From an uncultured Bacteroidales bacterium (lineage in GTDB: Bacteria > Bacteroidota > Bacteroidia > Bacteroidales > Bacteroidaceae), in the NCBI GenBank assembly GCA_947367415.1, contig CANBEE010000148.1:1-6809 (forward strand): 6,809 bases of DNA, written 5' to 3'. The notes beneath the pieces were generated by a model, which was not told where the DNA came from, made no database searches, and worked only from the letters and a program-made list of their open reading frames with translations. A program made the translations under genes and the position numbers. Within the stretch, counting starts at the first letter, position 1. Each line of letters opens with the position of its first letter. Below are positions 1 to 5,820 of this stretch, piece after piece.

Positions 1-918
1 GTCGACGTGGTAGGCTACAACTACACCGAAGACCGCTACGATACCGACCACAAGAAATACCCCAAGCGCATCATCTACGGCATCGAGACCCGCAGCGACT
101 TCGGTGCATGGAAAGCCGTGCGCGACAAAGAGCACATCTTCGGCCAGTTCATATGGACCGGTACCGACTACCTCGGCGAGTCAGGCGCATGGCCCTCACG
201 CGGCCTCCACACCGGTTTGCTCAACTTTGCCAACTACCCCAAGGGCCGTGGCAAGTTCCGCGAGGCCCACTGGAGCGACAAGCCCATGGTATACATTGGC
301 ACCTACCGCACTGGCCGTGGCCGCTGGGGCAACCAGCTCTCCATCGATGCCGGTGACACCTGGAACTACCGCGACGGACAGCGTGTGCGTGTCGTATGCT
401 ACACCAATACCGCCAAGGCACAGCTCAAGCTCAATGGCGAGATTATCGGCGAGATGCGCCCCTACGACGACAACAGCGGCATGATACACTGGGACGTAGA
501 GTACCGCCCCGGCACCCTCACCGCAGAGGGCTTCGACGCTGAGGGCAACCTGCAGGCCACCTACACCATCACCACCAGCGACCGCCCCTACCAGCTTCGC
601 GCCACACTGCTCGAGCCCGAGGTATCGGCTGCCGGAGGCACTGCACAGGTGCTCGTGGAGGTGCTCGATGAGCAGGGCACCATCGTGAAGCTGGCCGACA
701 ACATGATCTCTTGCCAGGTCGAGGGTCCCGCCCGCATGCTGGGCCTCGAGAACTCCGACAACAGCGACATGAGCCACCCCAAGGCACGCCAGCGCCGCGC
801 CTTCCAGGGCTACCTCGTAGCCTACGTGCAGGCCACAGGCAAGGCCGAGCCCGTGACACTCACCTTCAGCGCTCCGCTCCTCGAGGATGCCACACTCACC
901 TTCACTCCCAAGATGTAA
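1..918 (+). CDS. Glycoside hydrolase family 2 beta-galactosidase-like enzyme, C-terminal part (5' truncated)
   Basis: This is the 3' part of a GH2 exo-glycosidase gene. The reading frame is open from base 1, so the true start and the N-terminal sugar-binding and first catalytic-barrel parts lie outside the window; 305 codons remain. Window residues 1-8 (VDVVGYNY) fit a late strand of the catalytic barrel. The IIYGIET motif carries Glu29, the expected nucleophile by family comparison. It is followed by FIWTGTDYLGE and WPSRGLHTG, typical of Bacteroidetes GH2 enzymes. From about residue 118 a beta-rich region (RVRVVCYTNTAKAQLKLNG) resembles DUF4982. From about residue 200 comes a last beta-sandwich with GLENSDNSD, like the GH2 C-terminal domain. 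Such enzymes are usually periplasmic or surface-attached and cleave terminal beta-galactosides or related sugars of plant or host glycans; the exact substrate cannot be read here. The gene ends in TAA, facing the MerR gene, with a shared hairpin between them. No SusC/SusD genes are visible. The family call is firm; beta-galactosidase specificity is inferred. Confidence 0.9.
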   Translation, partial: VDVVGYNYTEDRYDTDHKKYPKRIIYGIETRSDFGAWKAVRDKEHIFGQFIWTGTDYLGESGAWPSRGLHTGLLNFANYPKGRGKFREAHWSDKPMVYIGTYRTGRGRWGNQLSIDAGDTWNYRDGQRVRVVCYTNTAKAQLKLNGEIIGEMRPYDDNSGMIHWDVEYRPGTLTAEGFDAEGNLQATYTITTSDRPYQLRATLLEPEVSAAGGTAQVLVEVLDEQGTIVKLADNMISCQVEGPARMLGLENSDNSDMSHPKARQRRAFQGYLVAYVQATGKAEPVTLTFSAPLLEDATLTFTPKM

Positions 919-935
919 GAGGCTTATAGATATAT

Positions 936-971
936 AGCAAGCGGGTGTGCCACGTGGCACACCCGCTTGCT
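936..971. terminator. Perfect 36-bp palindrome, probable bidirectional terminator
   Basis: Bases 936-953 are the exact reverse complement of 954-971, with CACGTG at the centre. As RNA this gives a stem of about 16 base pairs, rich in G-C, closed by a four-base loop. It lies 18 bases after the stop of the GH2 gene and 25 bases beyond the stop of the convergent MerR gene. That position suits a terminator serving both strands. The downstream U-tracts are poor: TTGCTTTC on the plus strand and an AT-rich run on the minus strand. Termination is therefore inferred from the hairpin and its position. Confidence 0.8.
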
Positions 972-995
972 TGCTTTCACCCTCTCACTCTCACG

Positions 996-1346
996 CTACT
1001 CCTCAGGCAAGAGATACAGCTCGTCGAGCTTTGACTTTATCTCCATGAGTTCTGCCCGCACGGTCTTGAGGCGCGTTACGATTTCCTCGCGGGTGACCAC
1101 CTCGTGCTTGCTGGTCTTGAGGCGTGCCCGGGCAGCTTTCACCGTGAGGCCCTGCTCCTTGACAAGATGGTGGATGAGGCGCACGAGAGCGATATCCTCC
1201 TGCGTATACTGGCGCACTCCTGTGGGCGTCTTCTTGGGTGAGAGCGTAGGGATTTCCTTCTCCCAGAACCGCAGGGCCGACTCGGCCACGCCCACCATCT
1301 CAGACACCTCGCGGATGCTATAGTAGAGTTTCAGATCTTTGCCCAT
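996..1346 (-). CDS. Small MerR-family transcriptional regulator
   Basis: A complete 116-residue protein. Residues 8-27 (YYSIREVSEMVGVAESALRF) form the winged-helix HTH start typical of MerR proteins. The following WEKEIPTLSPKKTPTGVRQYTQEDI fits the wing and the conserved R-x-Y segment, and LVRLIHHLVKEQGLTVKAAR (about 55-74) fits the second helical pair. Residues about 86-112 are probably a dimerising coiled coil. The protein ends there, so it has no ligand-binding domain and none of the C-terminal cysteines of metal-sensing MerR proteins; what it senses, if anything, is unknown. The start codon follows the M23 stop after one base (TGA-T-ATG), so the two genes are surely co-transcribed and probably translationally coupled. 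To my recollection this M23-MerR pair beside alaS recurs in Bacteroidales, which would suggest a housekeeping rather than resistance role. Family call firm, function unknown. Confidence 0.9.
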   Translation of the reverse strand: MGKDLKLYYSIREVSEMVGVAESALRFWEKEIPTLSPKKTPTGVRQYTQEDIALVRLIHHLVKEQGLTVKAARARLKTSKHEVVTREEIVTRLKTVRAELMEIKSKLDELYLLPEE

Positions 1347-1347
1347 A

Positions 1348-2319
1348 TCAGTCCATCACCTTTCCATGATTGTTTGCCATACGTATCATCTCGTCGTACT
1401 GGTCGGCATCAAGGTCCATGAAGTAGTAGTTGGCCGGGTTCACGGGGCGTCCTCGCTGCAGCACCTCATAGTGTACGTGAGGTCCCGATGAGCGTCCACT
1501 GTTACCCGACAGGGCGATAGTCTCGCCGCGCACCACGCGCTGTCCGCGCTTCACATTGAAGCTCTTCAGGTGAGCATAGCGTGTCTCATAGCCATAGCCG
1601 TGGTCGAGGGTGACGATGTAGCCATAGCCTCGCTCCCAGCGGGCATTCTTGACGATGCCGTCGGCCGTGGCGTATACGGGCGTACCTATATCGCAGGAGA
1701 AGTCCATGCCGTCGTGGAAGATACGGGTCTGATAGATAGGGTGTATGCGGTATCCATATCCCGAAGCGGTGCGCTTGAGGTCCTTGTTCGACACGGGCTG
1801 TATGGCAGGCAGATGGCGCAGCATGTCCTCGTGGTTCTTGTAGAACTGCACCACCTCGTCAAACGACTTCGACTGTATGTACAGCTGGCGGGCCAGCATA
1901 TCCATCTTCTGCGTGGTGGCAATCACCAGCTCGGCATTGTCAAGGTCGGTAAACGCTTCGTAGCGGTTGGTACCGGCGTAGGTGGCATTGCGCACATCGT
2001 CCGATACGGGCTCGGCCATGAACATCACACGGTAGAGGTTATCGTCGCGCTGGCGGATATCGTCCATCACCTCCAAGGCATCGTCCATGCGCTGCGACAG
2101 CATCTTGTACTGCATCTGCAGGCGAGCGTTCTCGGAGCGCAGGTCCTCGGCGCTCTCGGGCATACCCAGCAGGAGCACTGCAGCAAAATATCCACCCACA
2201 CCCAGGAGGATGAAGAAGAAGCCGTTGCGCAGGTAGGTGAGTATGCGGGCTCTATGGCTCGGATACACACGGTCGTAGGTCTTGGTCTTGTCGTTGTACT
2301 TGTAATATACGTTACGCAT
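1348..2319 (-). CDS. Membrane-anchored M23 (LytM-type) peptidase
   Basis: A complete 323-residue protein of the peptidoglycan endopeptidase family M23. The first 30 residues are basic and cytoplasmic (YPSHRARILTYLR). Residues about 33-52 are one transmembrane helix, with no signal-peptidase site evident, so the rest should sit in the periplasm. Residues about 57-92 look like a coiled coil (LRSENARLQMQYKMLSQRM). The M23 domain spans about 180-298. Its zinc and catalytic residues are all present: H202 and D206 in HDGMD, H250 in RYAHL, and the HVH pair H281/H283 after GNSGRSSGP. It should therefore be an active metallopeptidase, unlike EnvC/NlpD-type degenerate activators. The likely target is cross-linked peptide stems of the cell wall during growth or division. 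The short tail after residue 298 is acidic and unassigned. It is the first gene of an operon with the MerR gene and diverges from alaS. No convincing Shine-Dalgarno is seen; an AGAGG lies 12 bases upstream of the ATG. Confidence 0.93.
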   Translation of the reverse strand: MRNVYYKYNDKTKTYDRVYPSHRARILTYLRNGFFFILLGVGGYFAAVLLLGMPESAEDLRSENARLQMQYKMLSQRMDDALEVMDDIRQRDDNLYRVMFMAEPVSDDVRNATYAGTNRYEAFTDLDNAELVIATTQKMDMLARQLYIQSKSFDEVVQFYKNHEDMLRHLPAIQPVSNKDLKRTASGYGYRIHPIYQTRIFHDGMDFSCDIGTPVYATADGIVKNARWERGYGYIVTLDHGYGYETRYAHLKSFNVKRGQRVVRGETIALSGNSGRSSGPHVHYEVLQRGRPVNPANYYFMDLDADQYDEMIRMANNHGKVMD

Positions 2320-2380
2320 AGGCGGTTTTGGCCTCTCAACTGCACTTTTATAACAGTCAAGATGAATTTTTTACCTAATA

Positions 2381-2415
2381 TTTAGGGCAAAAGTACGAAA
2401 AGGTGCGTATCTTTG
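2381..2415 (+). promoter_or_regulatory. Promoter candidate for alaS
   Basis: TATCTTTG at 2408-2415, followed by C, matches the Bacteroides -7 consensus TAnnTTTGY exactly. The -33 element is weak: TTTA at 2381-2384 is the best candidate, with 23 bases between the two. Transcription would begin near 2422, giving a leader of about 40 bases that is very A/T-rich (2431-2461) and has no Shine-Dalgarno, as is usual in this phylum. No T-box or other leader structure is evident in so short a leader. Confidence 0.65.
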
Positions 2416-2419
2416 CAAA
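2388..2419 (-). promoter_or_regulatory. Promoter candidate for the M23-MerR operon
   Basis: Read on the minus strand, TACTTTTG (plus-strand 2395-2388) matches the Bacteroides -7 consensus TAnnTTTG exactly and is followed by C. A TTTG (plus-strand 2419-2416) lies 20 bases upstream, which fits the -33 element. Transcription would begin near 2381, giving a leader of about 60 bases before the M23 start. The -33 element overlaps the -7 element of the opposing alaS promoter. The consensus is established; use of this site is inferred. Confidence 0.65.
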
Positions 2420-2461
2420 CTATTTGGCAGAATATTAAAAATAATTAGATATTAAACAGCT

Positions 2462-5080
2462 ATGTTGACAGCAAAGGAAATCAGAGAATCATTCAAATCC
2501 TTTTTCGAGAGCAAGGGACATCAGATTGTGCCCTCGGCTCCTATGGTGGTCAAGGACGACCCCACCCTCATGTTTACCAACGCCGGCATGAACCAGTTCA
2601 AGGACATCATCCTGGGCAATGCCGCAGCCAAGTATAAGCGTGTGGCCGACTCGCAGAAGTGCCTCCGCGTGAGCGGTAAGCACAACGACCTCGAGGAGGT
2701 GGGCCACGACACCTACCACCACACCATGTTTGAGATGCTGGGCAACTGGTCGTTTGGCGACTACTTCAAGCAAGAAGCCATCGACTGGGCATGGGAGTAC
2801 CTCGTAGATGTGCTCAAGCTCGACCCCAAGAACCTCTACGCCACCGTCTTCGAGGGCAGCAAGGAAGAGGGTCTGGGCCGCGACGACGAGGCCGCTGCCA
2901 TCTGGGAGCGCCACCTGCCCAAGGACCACATCATCAACGGCAACAAGAAAGACAACTTCTGGGAGATGGGCGACACAGGTCCCTGTGGTCCCTGCTCAGA
3001 GATCCACGTCGACCTCCGTTCTGAGGAGGAGAAGGCTGCCGTGCCCGGTGTGCAGCTCGTCAACCACGACCACCCTCAAGTAATCGAGATATGGAACCTC
3101 GTGTTCATGCAATACAACCGCAAGGCCGACGGTAGCCTCGAAGGCCTCCCCGCCAAGGTTATCGACACCGGCATGGGCTTCGAGCGCCTCTGCATGGCTA
3201 TGCAGGGCAAGACGTCAAACTACGACACCGACGTGTTCCAGCCCATCATCAAGGTCATTGCAGCCATGTCCGGCAAGGTATATGGCGACGATGCCAAGAA
3301 CGATGTTGCCATGCGCGTCATCGCCGACCACATCCGCACCATCGCCTTCTCCATCACCGATGGCCAGCTCCCCTCCAATGCCAAGGCCGGCTACGTCATC
3401 CGCCGCATCCTGCGCCGTGCCGTACGCTACGCCTACACCTTCCTCGGACAGAAGCAAGCCTTCATGTACCGCCTGCTCCCCGTACTCATCGAGAGCATGG
3501 GCGACGCCTACCCCGAGCTCAAGGCACAGCAGACCCTCATCGAGAAGGTCATCAAGGAGGAGGAAGAGTCGTTCCTGCGCACACTTGAGACCGGTATCCG
3601 CCTGCTCGACAAGGTCATTGCCGATGCCCGCACTGCCGGCAAGCAGGAGATCAGCGGCGTAGACGCCTTCACCCTCTACGATACCTATGGCTTCCCCCTC
3701 GACCTCACCGAGCTCATCCTCCGCGAGAATGGCATGAGCGTATGTCTTGCCGAGTTTACCGCCGAGATGGACAAGCAGAAGGCCCGTGCCCGCAACGCCG
3801 CTGCCGTAGACCTGGGCGACTGGGTCGTATTGACCGAAGGCGAGAGCGAGTTCGTGGGCTACGACTTCACCGAGCACGATGCACGCATCCTGCGCTACCG
3901 TAAGGTGACACAGAAGAAGCAGGAGCTCTATCAGATTGTCCTCGACAAGACCCCCTTCTACGCTGAGAGCGGTGGTCAGGTGGGCGACACCGGTGCCATC
4001 GTGAGCGAATATGAGACCATCGACATCATCGACACCAAGAAGGAGAACGGACTCTCCGTACATATCACCACCCGCCTCCCCGAGCATCCCGAGGCCGAGT
4101 TCATGGCCTGCGTAGACACCGAGAAGCGTGCCGCCTGTGCCGCCAACCACTCGTGCACCCACCTCATCGACGAGGCCCTGCGCGAGGTACTCGGCACCCA
4201 CGTGGAGCAGAAGGGTTCGCTCGTCACACCCGACTCCTTGCGTTTCGACTTCTCACACTTCCAGAAGGTCACCGATGAGGAGCTGCGCCAGGTAGAGCAC
4301 CTCGTGAATGCCAAGATCCGCGCTAACGTCGAACTCAACGAATACCGCAACCTCCCCATCGAGAAAGCCCGCGAGCTGGGTGCCATCGCCCTCTTCGGCG
4401 AGAAGTACGGCGACCACGTGCGCGTAGTGCAGTTTGGCAACTCCATCGAGTTCTGCGGCGGTACCCACGTGAGCGCCACCGGCAAGATTGGTATGGTCAA
4501 GATCATCAGCGAGAGCAGCATCGCCGCTGGCGTACGCCGTATCGAAGCCATCACCGGTGCCAAGGTAGAGGAGATGCAGGACAAGTTGCAGGATTCGCTC
4601 AACGACATCCGCCAGCTCTTCCACAACGCCCCCGACCTCAAGGCCACCATCACCAAGTTCATCGCCGAGCACGACGACCTCAAGCGTCAGATCGAGGAGT
4701 TCATGAAGGAGAAGGCTGCATCGCTCAAGGCAGAGCTCATCGAGAAGATGACCTGCGCAAACGGTGTCAATGTCATCAAGGCCGTAGTGCCCATGCCTGC
4801 CGAGGCCGTGAAGAACATCGTCTTCCAGCTCCGTGGCGAGAAGCCCGAGAACCTGCTCGTAGTCATCGGCAGCGTCGATAGCGGCAAGCCCCTGCTCACC
4901 GTATCGGCCAGCGAAGACCTCACCGCCAAGGGCATCAATGCCGGACAACTCGTGCGCGAGGCAGCCAAGCTCATCCAGGGCGGCGGCGGCGGACAGGCCC
5001 ACTTCGCCACCGCAGGTGGCAAGAACCCCGACGGCATCATCAGCGCTGTCGACAAGGTAGTAGAGCTCGCCACAGCATAA
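2462..5080 (+). CDS. alaS: Alanine--tRNA ligase
   Basis: A complete 872-residue class II alanyl-tRNA synthetase, close to the E. coli length of 876. It charges tRNA-Ala in the cytoplasm. The catalytic domain covers about 1-245: motif 1 region PMVVKDDPTLMFTNAGMNQF, motif 2 around KCLRVSGKHNDLEEVG with HHTMFEMLGNWSFGDYF, the DTGPCGPCSE segment, and motif 3 DTGMGFERL (236-). The tRNA-recognition helical domain follows to about 460 (IRRILRRAVRYAY). The editing domain, which removes mischarged serine and glycine, has its metal site intact: H563 and H567 in HSCTH, and C665 and H669 in CGGTH. After a coiled-coil linker (about 700-755), the C-Ala domain closes the protein with the glycine-rich stretch G840-G844 and QAHFATAGG. 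The start is supported by the family's conserved N-terminus (MLTAKEIRESFKSFFESKGH). It is a single-gene unit, divergent from the M23 operon, with its own terminator. The codons are strongly C/G-ending, as expected for a highly expressed housekeeping gene here. Confidence 0.99.
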   Translation: MLTAKEIRESFKSFFESKGHQIVPSAPMVVKDDPTLMFTNAGMNQFKDIILGNAAAKYKRVADSQKCLRVSGKHNDLEEVGHDTYHHTMFEMLGNWSFGDYFKQEAIDWAWEYLVDVLKLDPKNLYATVFEGSKEEGLGRDDEAAAIWERHLPKDHIINGNKKDNFWEMGDTGPCGPCSEIHVDLRSEEEKAAVPGVQLVNHDHPQVIEIWNLVFMQYNRKADGSLEGLPAKVIDTGMGFERLCMAMQGKTSNYDTDVFQPIIKVIAAMSGKVYGDDAKNDVAMRVIADHIRTIAFSITDGQLPSNAKAGYVIRRILRRAVRYAYTFLGQKQAFMYRLLPVLIESMGDAYPELKAQQTLIEKVIKEEEESFLRTLETGIRLLDKVIADARTAGKQEISGVDAFTLYDTYGFPLDLTELILRENGMSVCLAEFTAEMDKQKARARNAAAVDLGDWVVLTEGESEFVGYDFTEHDARILRYRKVTQKKQELYQIVLDKTPFYAESGGQVGDTGAIVSEYETIDIIDTKKENGLSVHITTRLPEHPEAEFMACVDTEKRAACAANHSCTHLIDEALREVLGTHVEQKGSLVTPDSLRFDFSHFQKVTDEELRQVEHLVNAKIRANVELNEYRNLPIEKARELGAIALFGEKYGDHVRVVQFGNSIEFCGGTHVSATGKIGMVKIISESSIAAGVRRIEAITGAKVEEMQDKLQDSLNDIRQLFHNAPDLKATITKFIAEHDDLKRQIEEFMKEKAASLKAELIEKMTCANGVNVIKAVVPMPAEAVKNIVFQLRGEKPENLLVVIGSVDSGKPLLTVSASEDLTAKGINAGQLVREAAKLIQGGGGGQAHFATAGGKNPDGIISAVDKVVELATA

Positions 5081-5108
5081 GCCACAGCACCATAGCTATT
5101 CACTCAAA

Positions 5109-5139
5109 AGGAGGGTGCGTCAAAACGACGCACCCTCTT
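5109..5139 (+). terminator. Rho-independent-type terminator of alaS
   Basis: Bases 5111-5121 (GAGGGTGCGTC) pair perfectly with 5127-5137 around a five-base loop AAAAC, and the stem can be extended by one G-U and one A-U pair. It is preceded by AAAA and followed by a T-rich stretch (CTTCATTTACT). It lies about 30 bases after the alaS stop. The AGGAGG-like bases in the left arm are part of the stem and precede no start codon, so they are not a ribosome site. Confidence 0.88.
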
Positions 5140-5309
5140 CATTTACTACCATTCTTCCATACTATCCGTCTATACGACCAAGTCGGAATAATCGGGTTGG
5201 AGATTTGCTATACCTACATTAATAGCTCCATACGAATGCGATGTCCATTAAGTCAGGCGCACCTATGGATTTCGCTCTATTTCTACGAATAAATGTTAAA
5301 AGTGCGGGT
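5140..5309. other. Intergenic stretch without recognised features
   Basis: This part of the 353-base gap between alaS and the blaI-like gene is A/T-rich compared with the genes around it. I see no RNA gene, insertion-sequence end or credible coding frame. The only short frame with an ATG (5265-5333, 22 codons) has no ribosome site and no recognisable product. It may hold part of the control region for the downstream operon, but nothing specific can be assigned. Confidence 0.5.
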
Positions 5310-5346
5310 AAATCGAAAGTTTTCGATATTTAAGTTTTACGATATT
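5310..5346. promoter_or_regulatory. Candidate operator: inverted repeat and direct repeats before the blaI-like gene
   Basis: ATCGAAA (5312-5318) and TTTCGAT (5321-5327) form a perfect inverted repeat with a two-base spacer. CGATATT occurs twice in direct orientation, at 5324-5330 and 5340-5346, so the starts are 16 bases apart. The cluster sits directly upstream of and across the -33 region of the promoter candidate, where a repressor site would be expected. BlaI-type repressors are usually self-regulated, so the adjacent repressor is the natural candidate. The sequence does not match the TACA/TGTA half-sites of staphylococcal BlaI/MecI, so the assignment is inference. Confidence 0.4.
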
Positions 5347-5367
5347 GCGCGAATGTTCCTTACTTTG
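5335..5367 (+). promoter_or_regulatory. Promoter candidate for the blaI-like/M56 operon
   Basis: TTACTTTG at 5360-5367 resembles the Bacteroides -7 element TAnnTTTG with one mismatch at the second base. TTTT at 5335-5338 may serve as a weak -33 element, 21 bases upstream. Transcription would begin near 5374, giving a leader of about 60 bases. The blaI-like gene itself has only an A-rich leader (ACAAAAACACC) and no Shine-Dalgarno. Confidence 0.5.
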
Positions 5368-5433
5368 TCCTCAGCTAATGGCGACTGCAGCGCCCGAGCG
5401 GCTACATATTGACAACAAAAACACCCGAATCGT

Positions 5434-5817
5434 ATGAAACGAAAAGACAACACACTGACCAAGATGGAATTTCAGATCATGTCCATCCTTTGGGACATCA
5501 ACCACTCGGCTTGCGCCTGGGATATCCTCAATCGTATGGATGAGCCCAAGCCTGCCTACACCACCATCGCCACCTACATGAAGATTCTCTATGAGAAGGG
5601 CTATGTAGACTATTTCAAGAACAAGGGCGAGGGCAAGACCCACCTGTATGTGGCCAAGGTGAAGCGTGCCGAATACACCCGCCAGACCATGCAGGAGATG
5701 AAGAAGAGCCTTTTCGACGGCAGCCTGAAGTCGATGCTCAGCTTCTTCGTCAAGGAGGAGAACCTCACCACCGATGAGATAAAGGAATTGCTTGACTTAA
5801 TCGAACAGGAGGACTAA
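5434..5817 (+). CDS. BlaI/MecI/CopY-family transcriptional repressor
   Basis: A complete 127-residue protein of the usual family length. Residues about 7-75 form the winged helix: LTKMEFQIMSILW at the start, the recognition helix region around PAYTTIATYMKILYEKGYV (40-58), and the wing KGEGKTHLYVAKV. Residues about 78-127 are the helical dimerisation domain (SMLSFFVKEENLTTDEIKEL). BlaI and MecI repress until a membrane M56 peptidase triggers their cleavage. Aligning by eye to the staphylococcal proteins from memory, the known Asn-Phe scissile bond falls at F104-F105, so the Asn is not kept but the Phe is. It is the first gene of a two-gene operon with an M56 peptidase, the classic partner. No beta-lactamase is present, so its targets could be any envelope-stress genes, and beta-lactam resistance should not be assumed. 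Codon use is like that of alaS. Confidence 0.95.
   Translation: MKRKDNTLTKMEFQIMSILWDINHSACAWDILNRMDEPKPAYTTIATYMKILYEKGYVDYFKNKGEGKTHLYVAKVKRAEYTRQTMQEMKKSLFDGSLKSMLSFFVKEENLTTDEIKELLDLIEQED
5807..5812 (+). promoter_or_regulatory. Strong Shine-Dalgarno for the M56 gene
   Basis: AGGAGG lies inside the last codons of the blaI-like gene, eight bases before the ATG at 5821. It is the only strong Shine-Dalgarno in front of a gene in this window and it decides the start of the M56 gene. It also suggests that the downstream gene is translated well relative to its repressor. Confidence 0.75.
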
Positions 5818-5820
5818 GCC

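Noticed and set aside
196..960. 254-codon open frame on the minus strand over the GH2 gene
   Set aside because: It lies opposite a gene with clear GH2 motifs. Its translation is a low-complexity run rich in Gly, Ala, Val and Leu, as expected from the complement of C-ending codons, and it runs through the terminator palindrome.
1570..2385. 271-codon open frame on the plus strand opposite the M23 gene
   Set aside because: The M23 catalytic motifs are all on the other strand. This frame is rich in Val, Leu, His and Gly without motifs, and runs across the divergent promoter region.
3215..4201. 328-codon open frame on the minus strand inside alaS (and a similar 249-codon one at 4253-5002)
   Set aside because: Both mirror the strongly C/G-ending codons of alaS. 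Their products show no domain, and alaS is conserved throughout this stretch.
4979..4993. GGC repeat that might be a slippage tract
   Set aside because: It encodes the conserved glycine-rich segment of the AlaRS C-terminal domain, and the frame continues normally to the stop.
5265..5333. 22-codon frame starting ATGGATTTCGC
   Set aside because: No ribosome site, no recognisable product, and it overlaps the candidate operator.
5403..5413. TACATATTGAC, partly like a staphylococcal BlaI/MecI operator
   Set aside because: Only one TACA half-site is present; the second half lacks TGTA, so a chance match is more likely.
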